This document shows, one piece after another, positions 26,850-36,336 of a stretch of DNA of 64,000 nt. Position 1 is the stretch's first letter. Each line of letters starts with the position of its first letter. Below the pieces are notes generated by a model. The model did no database searches and was not told where the DNA came from. It saw only the letters and a list, made by a program, of their open reading frames with translations. The DNA is from an uncultured Lachnospiraceae bacterium (lineage in GTDB: Bacteria; Bacillota; Clostridia; Lachnospirales; Lachnospiraceae), in NCBI GenBank assembly GCA_947178145.1, contig CAMWXE010000013.1, positions 1 to 64,000 on the forward strand, in the 5' to 3' direction. The translations under genes and the position numbers were made by a program.

Positions 26850-28292
26850 ATGGGATATTTTCCTTTTTTTATGAATATCACAGGAAAGAATGGGCTCATT
26901 GTGGGCGGTGGCCGGATAGCACATCACAAGCTGCAAAAGCTGCTGCCATATGGGGCGAATCTGACAGTAGTGGCTTCTGAAGTGTCGGAGGAACTGGAGC
27001 AAACAGCATTAAAAAATGACATTTGTGTCGTAAGAAGAGACTTTGAACCGTCGGATTTGGCAGATATCACGTTTGCAATTGCGGCGTCGAATGATGCAGA
27101 CATAAATTTGGAGGTTGGCAGACTTTGCAGAGAGAGAGGGATTCTCGTCAATGTGGTGGACGACAAAGACGCGTGCAGCTTTATCTTTCCGTCACTTGTA
27201 AAGGCAGGAAAACTCAGTATTGGTATCTCGACAGAGGGCGCAAGTCCAGCGGTAGCGGCGTCGCTTCGAAGCCAGATCGCGTCTGTGATACCGGCGCAAA
27301 TAGATGAAATCCTCGATTATCTCAATCGTTTAAGGCCGCTGGCGAAGGCGCATATTGGGGATCGCAACAGGCGCACAGCATTTTTGAAGGAAATGGCGCG
27401 GACATGCATGGACCAAAATGCTGTGTTTGATGAACATGAGACAATGCGGCGGCTGAAAGTATTCACGGATGCAAACAGGAAGAATAATACAAATATTACA
27501 GGCAAAGTGCTGCTTGTCGGCGCAGGCTGCGGCTGTTATGATCTGATTACATTAAGAGGACTTCGCGCAATACGGCGGGCAAGTGTCTTGATATATGATG
27601 ATTTGATTGCCCCAGGGCTTTTAGAACATGCCTCGGAGAGCTGTGAGCGAATTTATGTGGGAAAGAGAAGCGGCAGACACAGTATGTGCCAGGAGCAGAT
27701 TAATGCGCTTTTGATTCAAAAGGCAAAAGAAGGCGGTCTGGTAGTCCGCTTAAAGGGCGGTGATCCGTTTGTGTTTGGCAGAGGAATGGAGGAAATGGCT
27801 GCACTCTTAGAGGAGGGGATCGATGTGGAGTATGTTCCTGGAATCACTTCTTGCATTGCGGTTCCGGCGTTTGCTGGCATTCCGGTGACACACAGGGAGA
27901 TCAGCAGAAGCTTTCATGTGATTACAGGACATACTGCGTCCGGCAGCCGGGAAATTGATTTCCAGTCACTTGCGTGTCTCGAAGGCACGCTTGTATTTCT
28001 GATGGGATTGGGGCATCTGACGCAGATTGCGGAGGGATTGATGCGGGCTGGAAAGGATGCGGCTACACCTGCTGCAGTGATACAGGGCCAATTTGATTCA
28101 AGTGTGGAAATGGTGCGGGGAACGCTTTCGGATATCGCGGCAAAAGCAGAGGAGTCCCAGATCCAGACACCAGCAGTGATTGTCGTCGGAAAGGTTGTGG
28201 ATGTTGTAAAAAGTTCTGTAACATGTTATAATGTACACGAAAGAAATGAGCAGTATAGAGAACAAAAGGAGCATGACAATGAAATTAAGTGA
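26850..28292 (+). CDS. Precorrin-2 dehydrogenase / uroporphyrinogen-III methyltransferase fusion
   Basis: A 480-residue bifunctional enzyme for siroheme (or cobalamin) synthesis. Residues 1-160 are a SirC-like NAD-dependent precorrin-2 dehydrogenase, with the Rossmann motif VGGGRIA near 17-23. Residues about 215-455 are a CobA-type SAM:uroporphyrinogen-III methyltransferase, with KVLLVGAGCGCYDLITLRG, the loop RLKGGDPFVFGRG and YVPGITS. The order matches CysG. Whether ferrochelation is also done by the first half cannot be seen. Its end overlaps metF by 14 bases. Confidence 0.92.
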   Translation: MGYFPFFMNITGKNGLIVGGGRIAHHKLQKLLPYGANLTVVASEVSEELEQTALKNDICVVRRDFEPSDLADITFAIAASNDADINLEVGRLCRERGILVNVVDDKDACSFIFPSLVKAGKLSIGISTEGASPAVAASLRSQIASVIPAQIDEILDYLNRLRPLAKAHIGDRNRRTAFLKEMARTCMDQNAVFDEHETMRRLKVFTDANRKNNTNITGKVLLVGAGCGCYDLITLRGLRAIRRASVLIYDDLIAPGLLEHASESCERIYVGKRSGRHSMCQEQINALLIQKAKEGGLVVRLKGGDPFVFGRGMEEMAALLEEGIDVEYVPGITSCIAVPAFAGIPVTHREISRSFHVITGHTASGSREIDFQSLACLEGTLVFLMGLGHLTQIAEGLMRAGKDAATPAAVIQGQFDSSVEMVRGTLSDIAAKAEESQIQTPAVIVVGKVVDVVKSSVTCYNVHERNEQYREQKEHDNEIK

Positions 28293-29142
28293 AATACTAC
28301 AGAAGAATGATGTGACACTGTCCTTTGAGGTTTTTCCGCCGAAGGCTACATCCAATTATGAGGCCGTGCAGAAAGCCGCATACGGTGTTGCAAAATTAAA
28401 GCCAAGCTATATGAGTGTGACATATGGCGCAGGCGGAAGCACACGCGGCAGTACGTTAAAGATTGCAAAGGGAATTCAGGAGGAGTATGGAGTCACGACA
28501 ATTGCGCATCTGACCTGTGTGGGGGCTACAAAGGAGGGAATCCGGCAGTCACTTGCAGACATGAAGGCGGCAGGAATCGAAAATGTACTTGCTCTGCGCG
28601 GCGATATGCCCAAAGATTTCGAGGGAGAACCGTTTATTGATTATCACTATGCGTCGGAGCTCACTGCAGATATTAAGGAGTTTGGCGGTATGTGTATTGG
28701 GGGAGCATGTTATCCGGAAGGGCATGTCGAGTCTGCAAATACACATGAGGATATTCTGAATTTAAAGAGAAAAGTTGATGCGGGCTGTGAGTTTCTGACG
28801 ACGCAGATGTTTTTTGACAACAATATTTTCTACCATTTTCTCTGCAGAGTGCGTGAGGCTGGAATTGACGTTCCTGTGATTCCGGGGATTATGCCGATCA
28901 CAAGACCTTCTCAACTGCGAAATGCGATAAAACTGTCTGGCTGCAACGTGCCGATGCGGTTTCGGAGTATTGTGGACTGCTTTGGCAATAATCCGGAGGC
29001 GATGCAGCAGGCAGGCATCATTTATGCCACGGACCAGATCATTGACCTGATTGCAAACGGGATAAAGCATGTCCATGTCTATTCCATGAATAAGCCGGAG
29101 GTCGTAAAAGGGATTCAGGATGGTCTCAACAAAATTATTTAA
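28279..29142 (+). CDS. metF: Methylenetetrahydrofolate reductase
   Basis: Reduces 5,10-methylene-THF to 5-methyl-THF, supplying methyl groups for methionine synthesis or, in acetogens, the Wood-Ljungdahl pathway. The 287-residue TIM barrel starts SFEVFPPK and has TYGAGGSTR near 53-61, NVLALRGD near 100 and TTQMFFDN near 173. ATG 28279 lies 7 bases after AAAGGAG, while the nearer ATG 28273 is too close. Translational overlap with the tetrapyrrole enzyme suggests coupled expression. Confidence 0.95.
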   Translation: MKLSEILQKNDVTLSFEVFPPKATSNYEAVQKAAYGVAKLKPSYMSVTYGAGGSTRGSTLKIAKGIQEEYGVTTIAHLTCVGATKEGIRQSLADMKAAGIENVLALRGDMPKDFEGEPFIDYHYASELTADIKEFGGMCIGGACYPEGHVESANTHEDILNLKRKVDAGCEFLTTQMFFDNNIFYHFLCRVREAGIDVPVIPGIMPITRPSQLRNAIKLSGCNVPMRFRSIVDCFGNNPEAMQQAGIIYATDQIIDLIANGIKHVHVYSMNKPEVVKGIQDGLNKII

Positions 29143-29219
29143 CAAAATATTTCAAGGTATGATTGCCTGATTTCCGGCATAGATTATACAAATACAAGAT
29201 TTCATGGAAATAGAAGGCT

Positions 29220-30500
29220 ATGCGGAATATTTATGTTGGAGATGTGGGTGTTGCAGTAAAGTATCTGCAGTTGGCGCTGAACAGAGCAGGTTTTCGGATT
29301 CAGATTGATGGTCAGTTCGGAAGAGAAACCTGCAGTGCGCTGAAAAGATTTATGGGAGAGGGAGTCGGCTGCTACGTGGACAGGGCAGCGTGGGCAAAGC
29401 TGATTCCTTATCTCAAAGGTTATACGACACATGTGATCACTGCAGGGGAAACACTGTGGGGAATAGCAGATGCGTATGATACACTGGTATCGGCGATATT
29501 GACGGCAAACCCGTCGCTCGATGCCATGAATTTACAGATAGGGACGCGGATTTACGTTCCTTTTTCTTTTGCGCTGGTGGATGAAAGTGTGCCGTACACG
29601 TCAAGCCTTACTGAGTTTGTCATGGAGGGATTGAAGATTCGTTATCCTTTTTTGATTTCGGGCTGTATCGGGAAAAGTGTCATGGGCAGGGAAGTCTGCT
29701 ATCTGCAGTTTGGAGAGGGACCGACGCAGGTCTGCTACAATGCCTGTTTTCATGCGAATGAGTGGATTACGACACCAATATTGCTGAAATTTGCGGAGGC
29801 GTACGCAAAAGCTTACGCGGAGGGGGAGGAGCTCTATGGGGAAGACACGGAAGCGCTGTTTAACGAGTACAGCTTATACTTGATTCCGATGGTCAATCCA
29901 GATGGCGCTGACCTTGTAAACGGAATGATCCGAAATGAGGAGTATGTCGAGCAGACAATGGCGATTTCTGCGGATTATCCGTCGATACCGTATCCGGAGG
30001 GCTGGAAGGCAAACATCAACGGAATCGATTTGAATCTTCAGTTTCCAGCGGGATGGGAAAATGCAAGAGAAATTAAGTTTGCGCAGGGTTACACGTCCCC
30101 GGCACCGAGAGATTTTGTGGGGGAGGCGCCGCTTTCGGCAATCGAGAGCATTAATATGTACCATTTTACGACAGCACATAATTTTCAACTGGTACTTGCC
30201 TATCACACACAGGGCGAGGTAATCTACTGGAAATACCTCGATTACGAGCCGGAGCGGTCGAGGCGCATTGCAGAATATTTCGGAAGAGTCAGCGGTTATC
30301 TGGTGGAGGAGACACCCTACGCGTCGGGTTATGCGGGCTATAAGGACTGGTTTATCGAGGCGTACAACCGCCCCGGATATACAATTGAAGCGGGGCGCGG
30401 CACCAATCCGCTGAGTATGAGCCAGTTTCCCGGGATTTATGCGGATAACAGGCTGATATTGGTGGGGGGAATGACGCAGCTGCGCGCTCTGGAGAATTGA
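29220..30500 (+). CDS. M14 zinc peptidase with peptidoglycan-binding and LysM domains
   Basis: A 426-residue enzyme resembling gamma-D-glutamyl-diaminopimelate peptidase I. Residues 1-65 are a peptidoglycan-binding domain, about 72-115 a LysM (HVITAGETLWGIADAY), and the rest an M14 carboxypeptidase. Zinc ligands are H178 and E181 in HANEW and H329 in AYHTQG; the catalytic Glu is E390 in TIEAG. There is no signal peptide, so it may act on imported or spore-related wall peptides in the cytoplasm or forespore. NPDG near 222 is the usual substrate-pocket motif. Confidence 0.93.
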   Translation: MRNIYVGDVGVAVKYLQLALNRAGFRIQIDGQFGRETCSALKRFMGEGVGCYVDRAAWAKLIPYLKGYTTHVITAGETLWGIADAYDTLVSAILTANPSLDAMNLQIGTRIYVPFSFALVDESVPYTSSLTEFVMEGLKIRYPFLISGCIGKSVMGREVCYLQFGEGPTQVCYNACFHANEWITTPILLKFAEAYAKAYAEGEELYGEDTEALFNEYSLYLIPMVNPDGADLVNGMIRNEEYVEQTMAISADYPSIPYPEGWKANINGIDLNLQFPAGWENAREIKFAQGYTSPAPRDFVGEAPLSAIESINMYHFTTAHNFQLVLAYHTQGEVIYWKYLDYEPERSRRIAEYFGRVSGYLVEETPYASGYAGYKDWFIEAYNRPGYTIEAGRGTNPLSMSQFPGIYADNRLILVGGMTQLRALEN

Positions 30501-30516
30501 GCAGCTGCCGACACCA

Positions 30517-32556
30517 TTAATCTGTAATGGCCATAAGTTCCCCGTACTTTCCCCACATTTCCCTGGTAACAGGGCGTTCCAGCTTCTCATACTCTGCACG
30601 GACAGCGCTCAATACGTGTTCCATGCAGAGTTTTCTTCTGTCATGGATTGCCATGACACATGCGGCATAGACCACATTTTTGATAATGCCCCCAGTGAAG
30701 TCAAACTGTTTTGACAGGTAATCGATGTCCAGTTCTTCGCGAGGCAGCTCTGGAGGCAAACAGTCCTCCCAGATGCTTCGCCGCATTGCGGCATCGGGAG
30801 ACTGGTATTTTAAGACATATTTCATGCGGCGCAGAAAGGCTTTGTCGATATTGTTGTACAGATTTGTGGCGAGTATCACAATGCCGTCAAACTGCTCGAT
30901 GCGCTGCAGAATGTAGGAGACCTCCATATTGGCGTAGCGATCCTTTCCGTCCGTTACTTCGCCGCGCTTGCCAAAGAGGGAATCAGCTTCGTCGAAAAAG
31001 AGTACAGGCTTTGCTTTCTGGGCAAATGCAAAGATTTGCTCCAAATGTTTCTCTGTCTCACCAATGTATTTGTCAAGCACATGTGACAAGTCAATCTGAT
31101 ACAGGGCAGTGCCAAGTTCTTTGGCCATGGCATGTGCAGTCATGGTTTTTCCTGTTCCGGGAGGTCCATAGAGCAGCACAGTCACAGCCCTGCCATAAGG
31201 ATATTGGCGTTTGAGGTTCCACTCTTCGAAAATCCGGTATCCCTCGGAAGCGCTGCAGCAGATCTGTTCCAGTGTCTTTTTTGTCTGGAGAGGAAGTTTT
31301 AGATCTTCAAACTGGATAGATGGATATAGCAGCTGCCCCAGGAGTTCTGCCTGTCCTTCGTACAGGATTTCCTTGCAGATAACAGCAAAATCCCCCGGAC
31401 TGTCCTGACTGGTACTGCGCCAGCGTGATACTGCATCGGCAATTTCGCTTGCAGAGAGCTGGTATCGCACAGAGCAGTCGGCACAGTCCAGCGGAAGCTG
31501 GTAAAGCTTGGAGAAGCCACAAAACATTGCTTCCCGTTCTCCGCGTGAGGGTTCGCGAAGCGCAATCTGATGCACATGGAAACAGTCGCCGGGTGAAACG
31601 TGTACCTCTGCATCTGTGCACAGGATTACGGGAAGATCTGCCTCAACGAAAGGAAGAACTGTCTGGGTCAAAAAATCTGACGCTGTTGTCTGAATTTGCT
31701 GGAGCAGTGGTGTGGTGATGCCGTGGAGACAGACCACTGCATTTTTCAAATAGGCGGCGTGAACGAGCCTGTTCCAGAAGGAATCCGCCTCTGCATCAGA
31801 TTCGAACAAACATTTGCATTTTGGCATGTGGACAAGAAGCAAGTCTTTTTTCATCAGGCATGCAGTATGTCTGGCAAGAAAACGCTTTCCTCCGGATCCT
31901 TTTAAGTGGAGAATGTTCGCATGAAAATGTCCGGTGTCAGAGAGCCACGCTGCGCCTTCCACGGCGAAGTTCTGTCGGATAAACAGGGGATGCAGTGTGA
32001 GACTGTGCTCAAAATATTCTACCCGGTCGGAATATAGTTTGGGAAACAGACTGTTTGAACCAGTCAGGTAGGAGAGCAGGGCATTGTCAATCTCAATTGA
32101 CGCGTAGGGAAGGGGATTTTTGTTCCAGTCCACAGTACATACTTTTTGGAGTTTCTGCAATCTGCGCATGATATCATTGTAGCTGGAATGTGTGATGCCA
32201 TCCAGTTCTGATGCAAGCTGTATGGTTACAATATTTCCGGTGTAATAGTTCAGATAAGCGGCAAATTCCGGCACATACGCTGCAGCGAGGCAGAGATCGA
32301 GCACATTGTACAATATGCCGCTGTCCAGTTCCTCCTCTTCTCCACAGAGGCGGGAGAGGAGTTCGTAGTAGCGGCAGGCCTCTGGTCCGGCATCACGCTG
32401 CCATGCTTCCAGATGCGCTTCGGTCAGGCGCTCCGTGAGCACGCGGAGATAGGGGAAGCGTTCAAAGCTGTTCTGGCGCCCGGTCTCCTCCAGATACAGG
32501 TAAGATTTCAGGATAATTCTGTATATTGTGATTTCCAGAAAGTTCATGAGATACAT
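30517..32556 (-). CDS. AAA+ ATPase, contractile-injection-system type
   Basis: A 679-residue protein with an unassigned N-terminal 400 residues and a C-terminal AAA+ domain. Walker A is GPPGTGKT near 463, Walker B FFDEAD near 518, and sensor ATN follows near 555 with the arginine pair FLRRMKY. This layout resembles the ATPase (Afp15/Pvc15) of extracellular contractile injection systems. It is divergent from a DUF4255 gene, the partner seen in those systems, but no sheath, tube or baseplate gene lies nearby. The stop is 16 bp from the convergent peptidase stop. Confidence 0.85.
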   Translation of the reverse strand: MYLMNFLEITIYRIILKSYLYLEETGRQNSFERFPYLRVLTERLTEAHLEAWQRDAGPEACRYYELLSRLCGEEEELDSGILYNVLDLCLAAAYVPEFAAYLNYYTGNIVTIQLASELDGITHSSYNDIMRRLQKLQKVCTVDWNKNPLPYASIEIDNALLSYLTGSNSLFPKLYSDRVEYFEHSLTLHPLFIRQNFAVEGAAWLSDTGHFHANILHLKGSGGKRFLARHTACLMKKDLLLVHMPKCKCLFESDAEADSFWNRLVHAAYLKNAVVCLHGITTPLLQQIQTTASDFLTQTVLPFVEADLPVILCTDAEVHVSPGDCFHVHQIALREPSRGEREAMFCGFSKLYQLPLDCADCSVRYQLSASEIADAVSRWRSTSQDSPGDFAVICKEILYEGQAELLGQLLYPSIQFEDLKLPLQTKKTLEQICCSASEGYRIFEEWNLKRQYPYGRAVTVLLYGPPGTGKTMTAHAMAKELGTALYQIDLSHVLDKYIGETEKHLEQIFAFAQKAKPVLFFDEADSLFGKRGEVTDGKDRYANMEVSYILQRIEQFDGIVILATNLYNNIDKAFLRRMKYVLKYQSPDAAMRRSIWEDCLPPELPREELDIDYLSKQFDFTGGIIKNVVYAACVMAIHDRRKLCMEHVLSAVRAEYEKLERPVTREMWGKYGELMAITD

Positions 32557-32828
32557 TTTCCTTTCTAAAAAGATTGCAAATCTTTTTTACTCTTATCATA
32601 CCAGACAGAGGCGGAAATGTGTAGCAAAATTTATTAAAACGGATTGCTTTTTGTAATATTTTTGTGTAAAATGACAACAAGATAAGGAAGGGGAACGATA
32701 GGATAAATTGAGACAATGGAGAGCGGCAGGCAGTGGCACTGCCGGATAAGAAGATGCAGGGGAAAGTGTGGATGAAGGTGTCAGAAAGAACGGCACAGTC
32801 ATATTAAAATAAGGAGTGATTGATTTTC
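32557..32828. promoter_or_regulatory. Divergent intergenic region between AAA+ and DUF4255 genes
   Basis: About 270 bp that must carry both promoters. AAGGAG at 32811-32816 serves the DUF4255 gene. A hairpin CGGCAG/CTGCCG lies near 32724-32745. No textbook promoter or operator was identified. Confidence 0.4.
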
Positions 32829-33401
32829 ATGGGAAACTATACAATAATTACAGAAACTGGCAGACGTTTGGTGGAAGTGCTGCAGAGTGTATTAGTGCCG
32901 AATCTGGTACAAAGCGCTGACGAGATAGGGCTTAGAAGCCCTGAGGACAGGGGAGATGTGGTGGTTGGAGTGTTTCTGTATGACGTGCGGTTAAGCGAGG
33001 AAGTGTTCCAGCATTCGCGCGTGGTGACAAGAGAACGGATTTCGAAGCCGCCTGTATTGCTGAGTCTTTATTATATGATTACGGCCTATTCCAAGAGTGA
33101 TGCTGCCTACAGGCTGATGCGGGATGAACTGATATTGGGCCGTATTATACAATATTTTTACGACAATCCGATTCTTCTTCCAAACGAGGATGAGCCACAC
33201 AAGGCATACGACACTGAGCTGCACGTCCAGATGTTGAATCCGGATACAGACGAGCGGTCTAAGATATGGAATTTTCCAAATGTAGGAAACAGATTGTCAC
33301 TGTTTTATAAGATATCGCCGGTTGCGATTGATTCAACAGCAGGCAAGGCGATTGCAAAGGTTACAGAAATGGATATCGATGTAATTTTGCGGACAGATTA
33401 G
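32829..33401 (+). CDS. DUF4255 (Pvc16-like) tail-terminator protein
   Basis: A 190-residue protein of the DUF4255/Pvc16_N family, the cap or tail terminator of phage-tail-like injection systems. Family marks are the beginning ITETGRRLVEVLQSVLVPNLV, the phrase VVGVFLYDVRLSEE near 51-64, PPVLLSLYYMITAYSKS near 77-93, and LSLFYKISPV near the end. The ATG at 32829 is used, 12 bases after AGGAG; a TTG at 32820 is the alternative. It pairs with the divergent AAA+ gene. No other tail gene is in the window. Confidence 0.87.
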   Translation: MGNYTIITETGRRLVEVLQSVLVPNLVQSADEIGLRSPEDRGDVVVGVFLYDVRLSEEVFQHSRVVTRERISKPPVLLSLYYMITAYSKSDAAYRLMRDELILGRIIQYFYDNPILLPNEDEPHKAYDTELHVQMLNPDTDERSKIWNFPNVGNRLSLFYKISPVAIDSTAGKAIAKVTEMDIDVILRTD

Positions 33402-33498
33402 TAATTTTCACTTATTTCAAATAATCCTGAAAGCACATTTAAGGAAAAGGATTCTGAACGCGGCTGCGTTTCAATAAAAAAGAAAGGACATTAGTATT

Positions 33499-34137
33499 AT
33501 GGAAAATGTAGTTATGGTGCTGTTTGATGTGGAAAGCGAGGCATATCAGGCATTGTCTGAGCTCAAGCGGGATGCGGTTAATCCTTTGTATACAATCTCG
33601 CAGATGGAACTTGTCAAGAAGATGAATGGCCGAATTCTGCCCTGCGATGGATTTGATTCCGGCGTGGATACACGGGATGATGCTGTCATGGGTGGATTGA
33701 TTGGAGGCTTGGTAGGGATTTTGGGCGGACCGCTTGGTATACTGCTCAGCGGGAGTATTGGCGCCTTGATTGGAAATGTGAAAGATACCTTTGATGCGGA
33801 GAAGAATATCTCCATGTTGGAATATGTCAGCGAAAAAGCGAAGGAGAATCAGGCCGCACTGATCGCGCTGCTTCAGGAGACAGATGAGATGCATTTTGAC
33901 CGCAGGCTTTCTAAATTCAGGACCGAGATTCTCCGCTGGGATGCCGCCATCATTGCAATCGAAGTCGAGGAAGCTGAAAATCTGGAAAGGGAGATGCAGA
34001 AACAGGCAAGAGACAGAATGCGCAGCGAGAAAAAGGAGGAATTCAGGCAGAATATAGACGAAGCGCGAAATAAAATCCATGCGGACATGGAGGCATTGAA
34101 ACGCAAATCCATTCGGCACAATAAATCCGACTTCTGA
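33499..34137 (+). CDS. DUF1269-like protein with Gly-rich membrane segment
   Basis: A 212-residue protein resembling DUF1269 stress proteins. A ferredoxin-like N-terminal region (about 1-55) is followed by a glycine-rich hydrophobic segment (GGLIGGLVGILGGPLGILLSGSIGALIG, split here only as a description, about 70-97) and then a long charged helical tail. The glycine-rich segment may insert in a membrane. AAGAAAGG lies before the ATG. Its role is unknown; it sits next to the DUF4255 gene. Confidence 0.75.
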   Translation: MENVVMVLFDVESEAYQALSELKRDAVNPLYTISQMELVKKMNGRILPCDGFDSGVDTRDDAVMGGLIGGLVGILGGPLGILLSGSIGALIGNVKDTFDAEKNISMLEYVSEKAKENQAALIALLQETDEMHFDRRLSKFRTEILRWDAAIIAIEVEEAENLEREMQKQARDRMRSEKKEEFRQNIDEARNKIHADMEALKRKSIRHNKSDF

Positions 34138-34140
34138 ACC

Positions 34141-34376
34141 AGCCCTTTTATCGCGGTGCTGCCGTGTGGGGAGACTGCGCTACGATTCTCCCGTGGACGT
34201 TATATCAGCAGTACGGTGACAAGAGTATTCTGGGAGAGCAGTACGAGAGCATGCATTCCTGGGTGGACTGGGTCACAGGAAGAATTGAGAAGGCCGGAAC
34301 AGACGGTTTGTGGACAGGTGATTTTCAATGGGGTGACTGGCTGGCGCTGGACGGACCTGTGAAAGGCGGGACCTAG
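34141..34376 (+). pseudogene. Alpha-L-rhamnosidase (GH78) fragment
   Basis: The frame reads FYRGAAVWGDCATILPWTLY and later LWTGDFQWGDWLALDG, which is the catalytic-barrel region of a GH78 alpha-L-rhamnosidase. Only about 75 of some 800-900 residues remain, with no start and a stop at 34374-34376. It is a leftover of a deleted gene. Confidence 0.7.
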
Positions 34377-34498
34377 GCGCGCTGGTGGTTGTCAGAAGCC
34401 GCGGTGGGGTTCAATAGAAGGAAAAGTAACGAAAAGGGGAGCTATGCAGGAAACGCATACAATGGAAAAGTGTTTAATAGATAAACGAAAGGTACATT

Positions 34499-36058
34499 AT
34501 GAAACAATTGAAAAAAATACTTTATTTTTTATTGGGGATGCTGATTGTTTTTTATGGATTTGCTATAGTATGTATTTTAAATCCAGATATATCAAAGGCT
34601 GTAGCAGCAATCTTGTATTCAGATCCGGTATCAGATACAGTCCAGCGTGTGACAGTAGAAACACAATCTGATATACCGGATTCCGATTTTTATGAAAATG
34701 GCGCAGATATCGAACCATCGGACAGGGAATCTTCTGACTGGAGTCCTGATGAGGTGCAGGCAGCGGATCGGGATTCAGAAGTGTTCTCCGGCGGGCGTGA
34801 AAACGAAGGCATAGAGGAGGGAATCGCTTCTGATTACATTCCGCCTGAGGAGTCCGAGCTTGTGATACCGGAAACTGTGTCAGGCAGAAACGGCTATCAA
34901 CAGGTGCAGGATGAGCAGGAGCAGATTGATGATACTGATGCAGAGCGGCTTCAGAACCAGCTCGATACAGGCTATACCGGAGACGGGCTGGAATTCAATG
35001 AGCTGTACTATCCTTACTACGCTATGCTGAATGAAAAGGGAAAGCACCTGTATCGGCAGATCTATGCAAACGGCAATGAACTTTATCAGGCCTTTGCGCC
35101 TGTGGAATCCGTGACAGCGGGAGAGCTCAGAAATATCTTCTCCGCAGTATACAACGACCACCCGGAACTGTTCTGGATGGAAACGGCATACTCCGGTAAG
35201 TATGTGAGAAGCGGTCAGTGTGTGGAGATTGACTTGCGGTTCAACCGCACAGCGAGGGATCTGGAGAACGCAAAAGCGCGTTTTGAGGATAATGCGGAGC
35301 AGATTTTATCAGAAGCGCAGAATTTGTCGAGTGATTACGACAAGGAAAAATTTGTACATGACGCGCTGATTGACCGCATTACGTACAATATGGGCGCAGA
35401 GATGAACCAGAGTGCCTACAGTGCGCTGGTCAATGGCCAGACTGTGTGTGCCGGGTATGCGAGAGCTTTTCAGTATCTGATGCAGCAGCTGGGCATTCCA
35501 TGTTATTACTGCACCGGGTTTGCCGGGGAGAGCCATGCATGGAACATCATCAGGCTGGATGACGGCTTCTACAACGTGGACACCACATGGGACGATACCG
35601 GAAACGGTACATATGACTATTTCAATAAGACGGACGCAGATTATGCGAGCAGTCATATCCGGCGGGATTTGTCTGTATATCTGCCTCCATGCAATGGGCA
35701 GGCATACCGGAATCTGGAGCCGGAAGAAGTGCAGGAGTCAGAGGGCAGCAGTCTCAGAAGTCTTGCGGATACAGGACTGACAGAGGATCAGGTTTTTACG
35801 GACCTGCAGGGATATTATGCGGACTGTTATGATCAAATGCTGCGGAACGGACGGGGCCGATACACCTTTTATAATGTATTGGAAGGTGATGGCCTGGTGG
35901 AGCAGTGGTATCGCGATTATCAATATAATCGTTTCAGTCAGGCATATATGGAAGACGCCATGACGCAGATTGATGCCGCTTCCTGTGAAATAACATTCGA
36001 GGTGGAGGCTCTGCAGGGCGGAAGATATTTGATCGGTCATGAATTGTATGTGCGATAA
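34499..36058 (+). CDS. Membrane-anchored transglutaminase-like protein
   Basis: A 519-residue protein with one N-terminal membrane helix (about 8-30). An acidic, disordered linker runs to about 160, and a transglutaminase/cysteine-protease-like domain lies around 280-380. The catalytic triad is visible as C317 in TVCAGYARAF, H346 in SHAWNI and D361 in NVDTTWDD. Such domains act outside the cell as proteases or crosslinkers, here probably on wall or secreted proteins. The C-terminal 120 residues are not assigned. AAAGG precedes the ATG. Confidence 0.87.
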   Translation: MKQLKKILYFLLGMLIVFYGFAIVCILNPDISKAVAAILYSDPVSDTVQRVTVETQSDIPDSDFYENGADIEPSDRESSDWSPDEVQAADRDSEVFSGGRENEGIEEGIASDYIPPEESELVIPETVSGRNGYQQVQDEQEQIDDTDAERLQNQLDTGYTGDGLEFNELYYPYYAMLNEKGKHLYRQIYANGNELYQAFAPVESVTAGELRNIFSAVYNDHPELFWMETAYSGKYVRSGQCVEIDLRFNRTARDLENAKARFEDNAEQILSEAQNLSSDYDKEKFVHDALIDRITYNMGAEMNQSAYSALVNGQTVCAGYARAFQYLMQQLGIPCYYCTGFAGESHAWNIIRLDDGFYNVDTTWDDTGNGTYDYFNKTDADYASSHIRRDLSVYLPPCNGQAYRNLEPEEVQESEGSSLRSLADTGLTEDQVFTDLQGYYADCYDQMLRNGRGRYTFYNVLEGDGLVEQWYRDYQYNRFSQAYMEDAMTQIDAASCEITFEVEALQGGRYLIGHELYVR

Positions 36059-36070
36059 TGCGCCTTTCGT

Positions 36071-36320
36071 TCAACGAAATTCAAACAGTTTGCTAACTGG
36101 AACTTCCAATGCTCTTGCAATACTGAAAATCACATCAAGCGAAACAGCACAATCATTATTTTCTATCCGTGACATATGTGTACGGCTGACATCAATCCGA
36201 TCGGCCAATTGGATTTGACATAATCCAGAAATCCGGAACAAAAGCGCATTATGTGATTGACAAGATAATCTTTCTGTAGTAGAATCAATATAATTCGAGA
36301 TGCGAAGTAAATTGCAAAAT
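36071..36320 (-). pseudogene. XRE-type repressor remnant
   Basis: On the minus strand, a frame ending at 36071-36073 reads QLADRIDVSRTHMSRIENND and then SIARALEVPVSKLFEF, a clear HTH_3 (Cro/CI) domain. Upstream the frame has no ATG and loses similarity at the usual first helix. A TTG start inside the domain is possible but would remove helix 1. Probably a decayed regulator. Confidence 0.6.
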
Positions 36321-36336
36321 TCAGTGAGTGGATGGA

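Noticed and set aside
34444-34671. 75-codon frame overlapping the start of the transglutaminase-like gene
   Set aside because: It overlaps the membrane-helix start of a clear gene in another frame and has no recognisable content.
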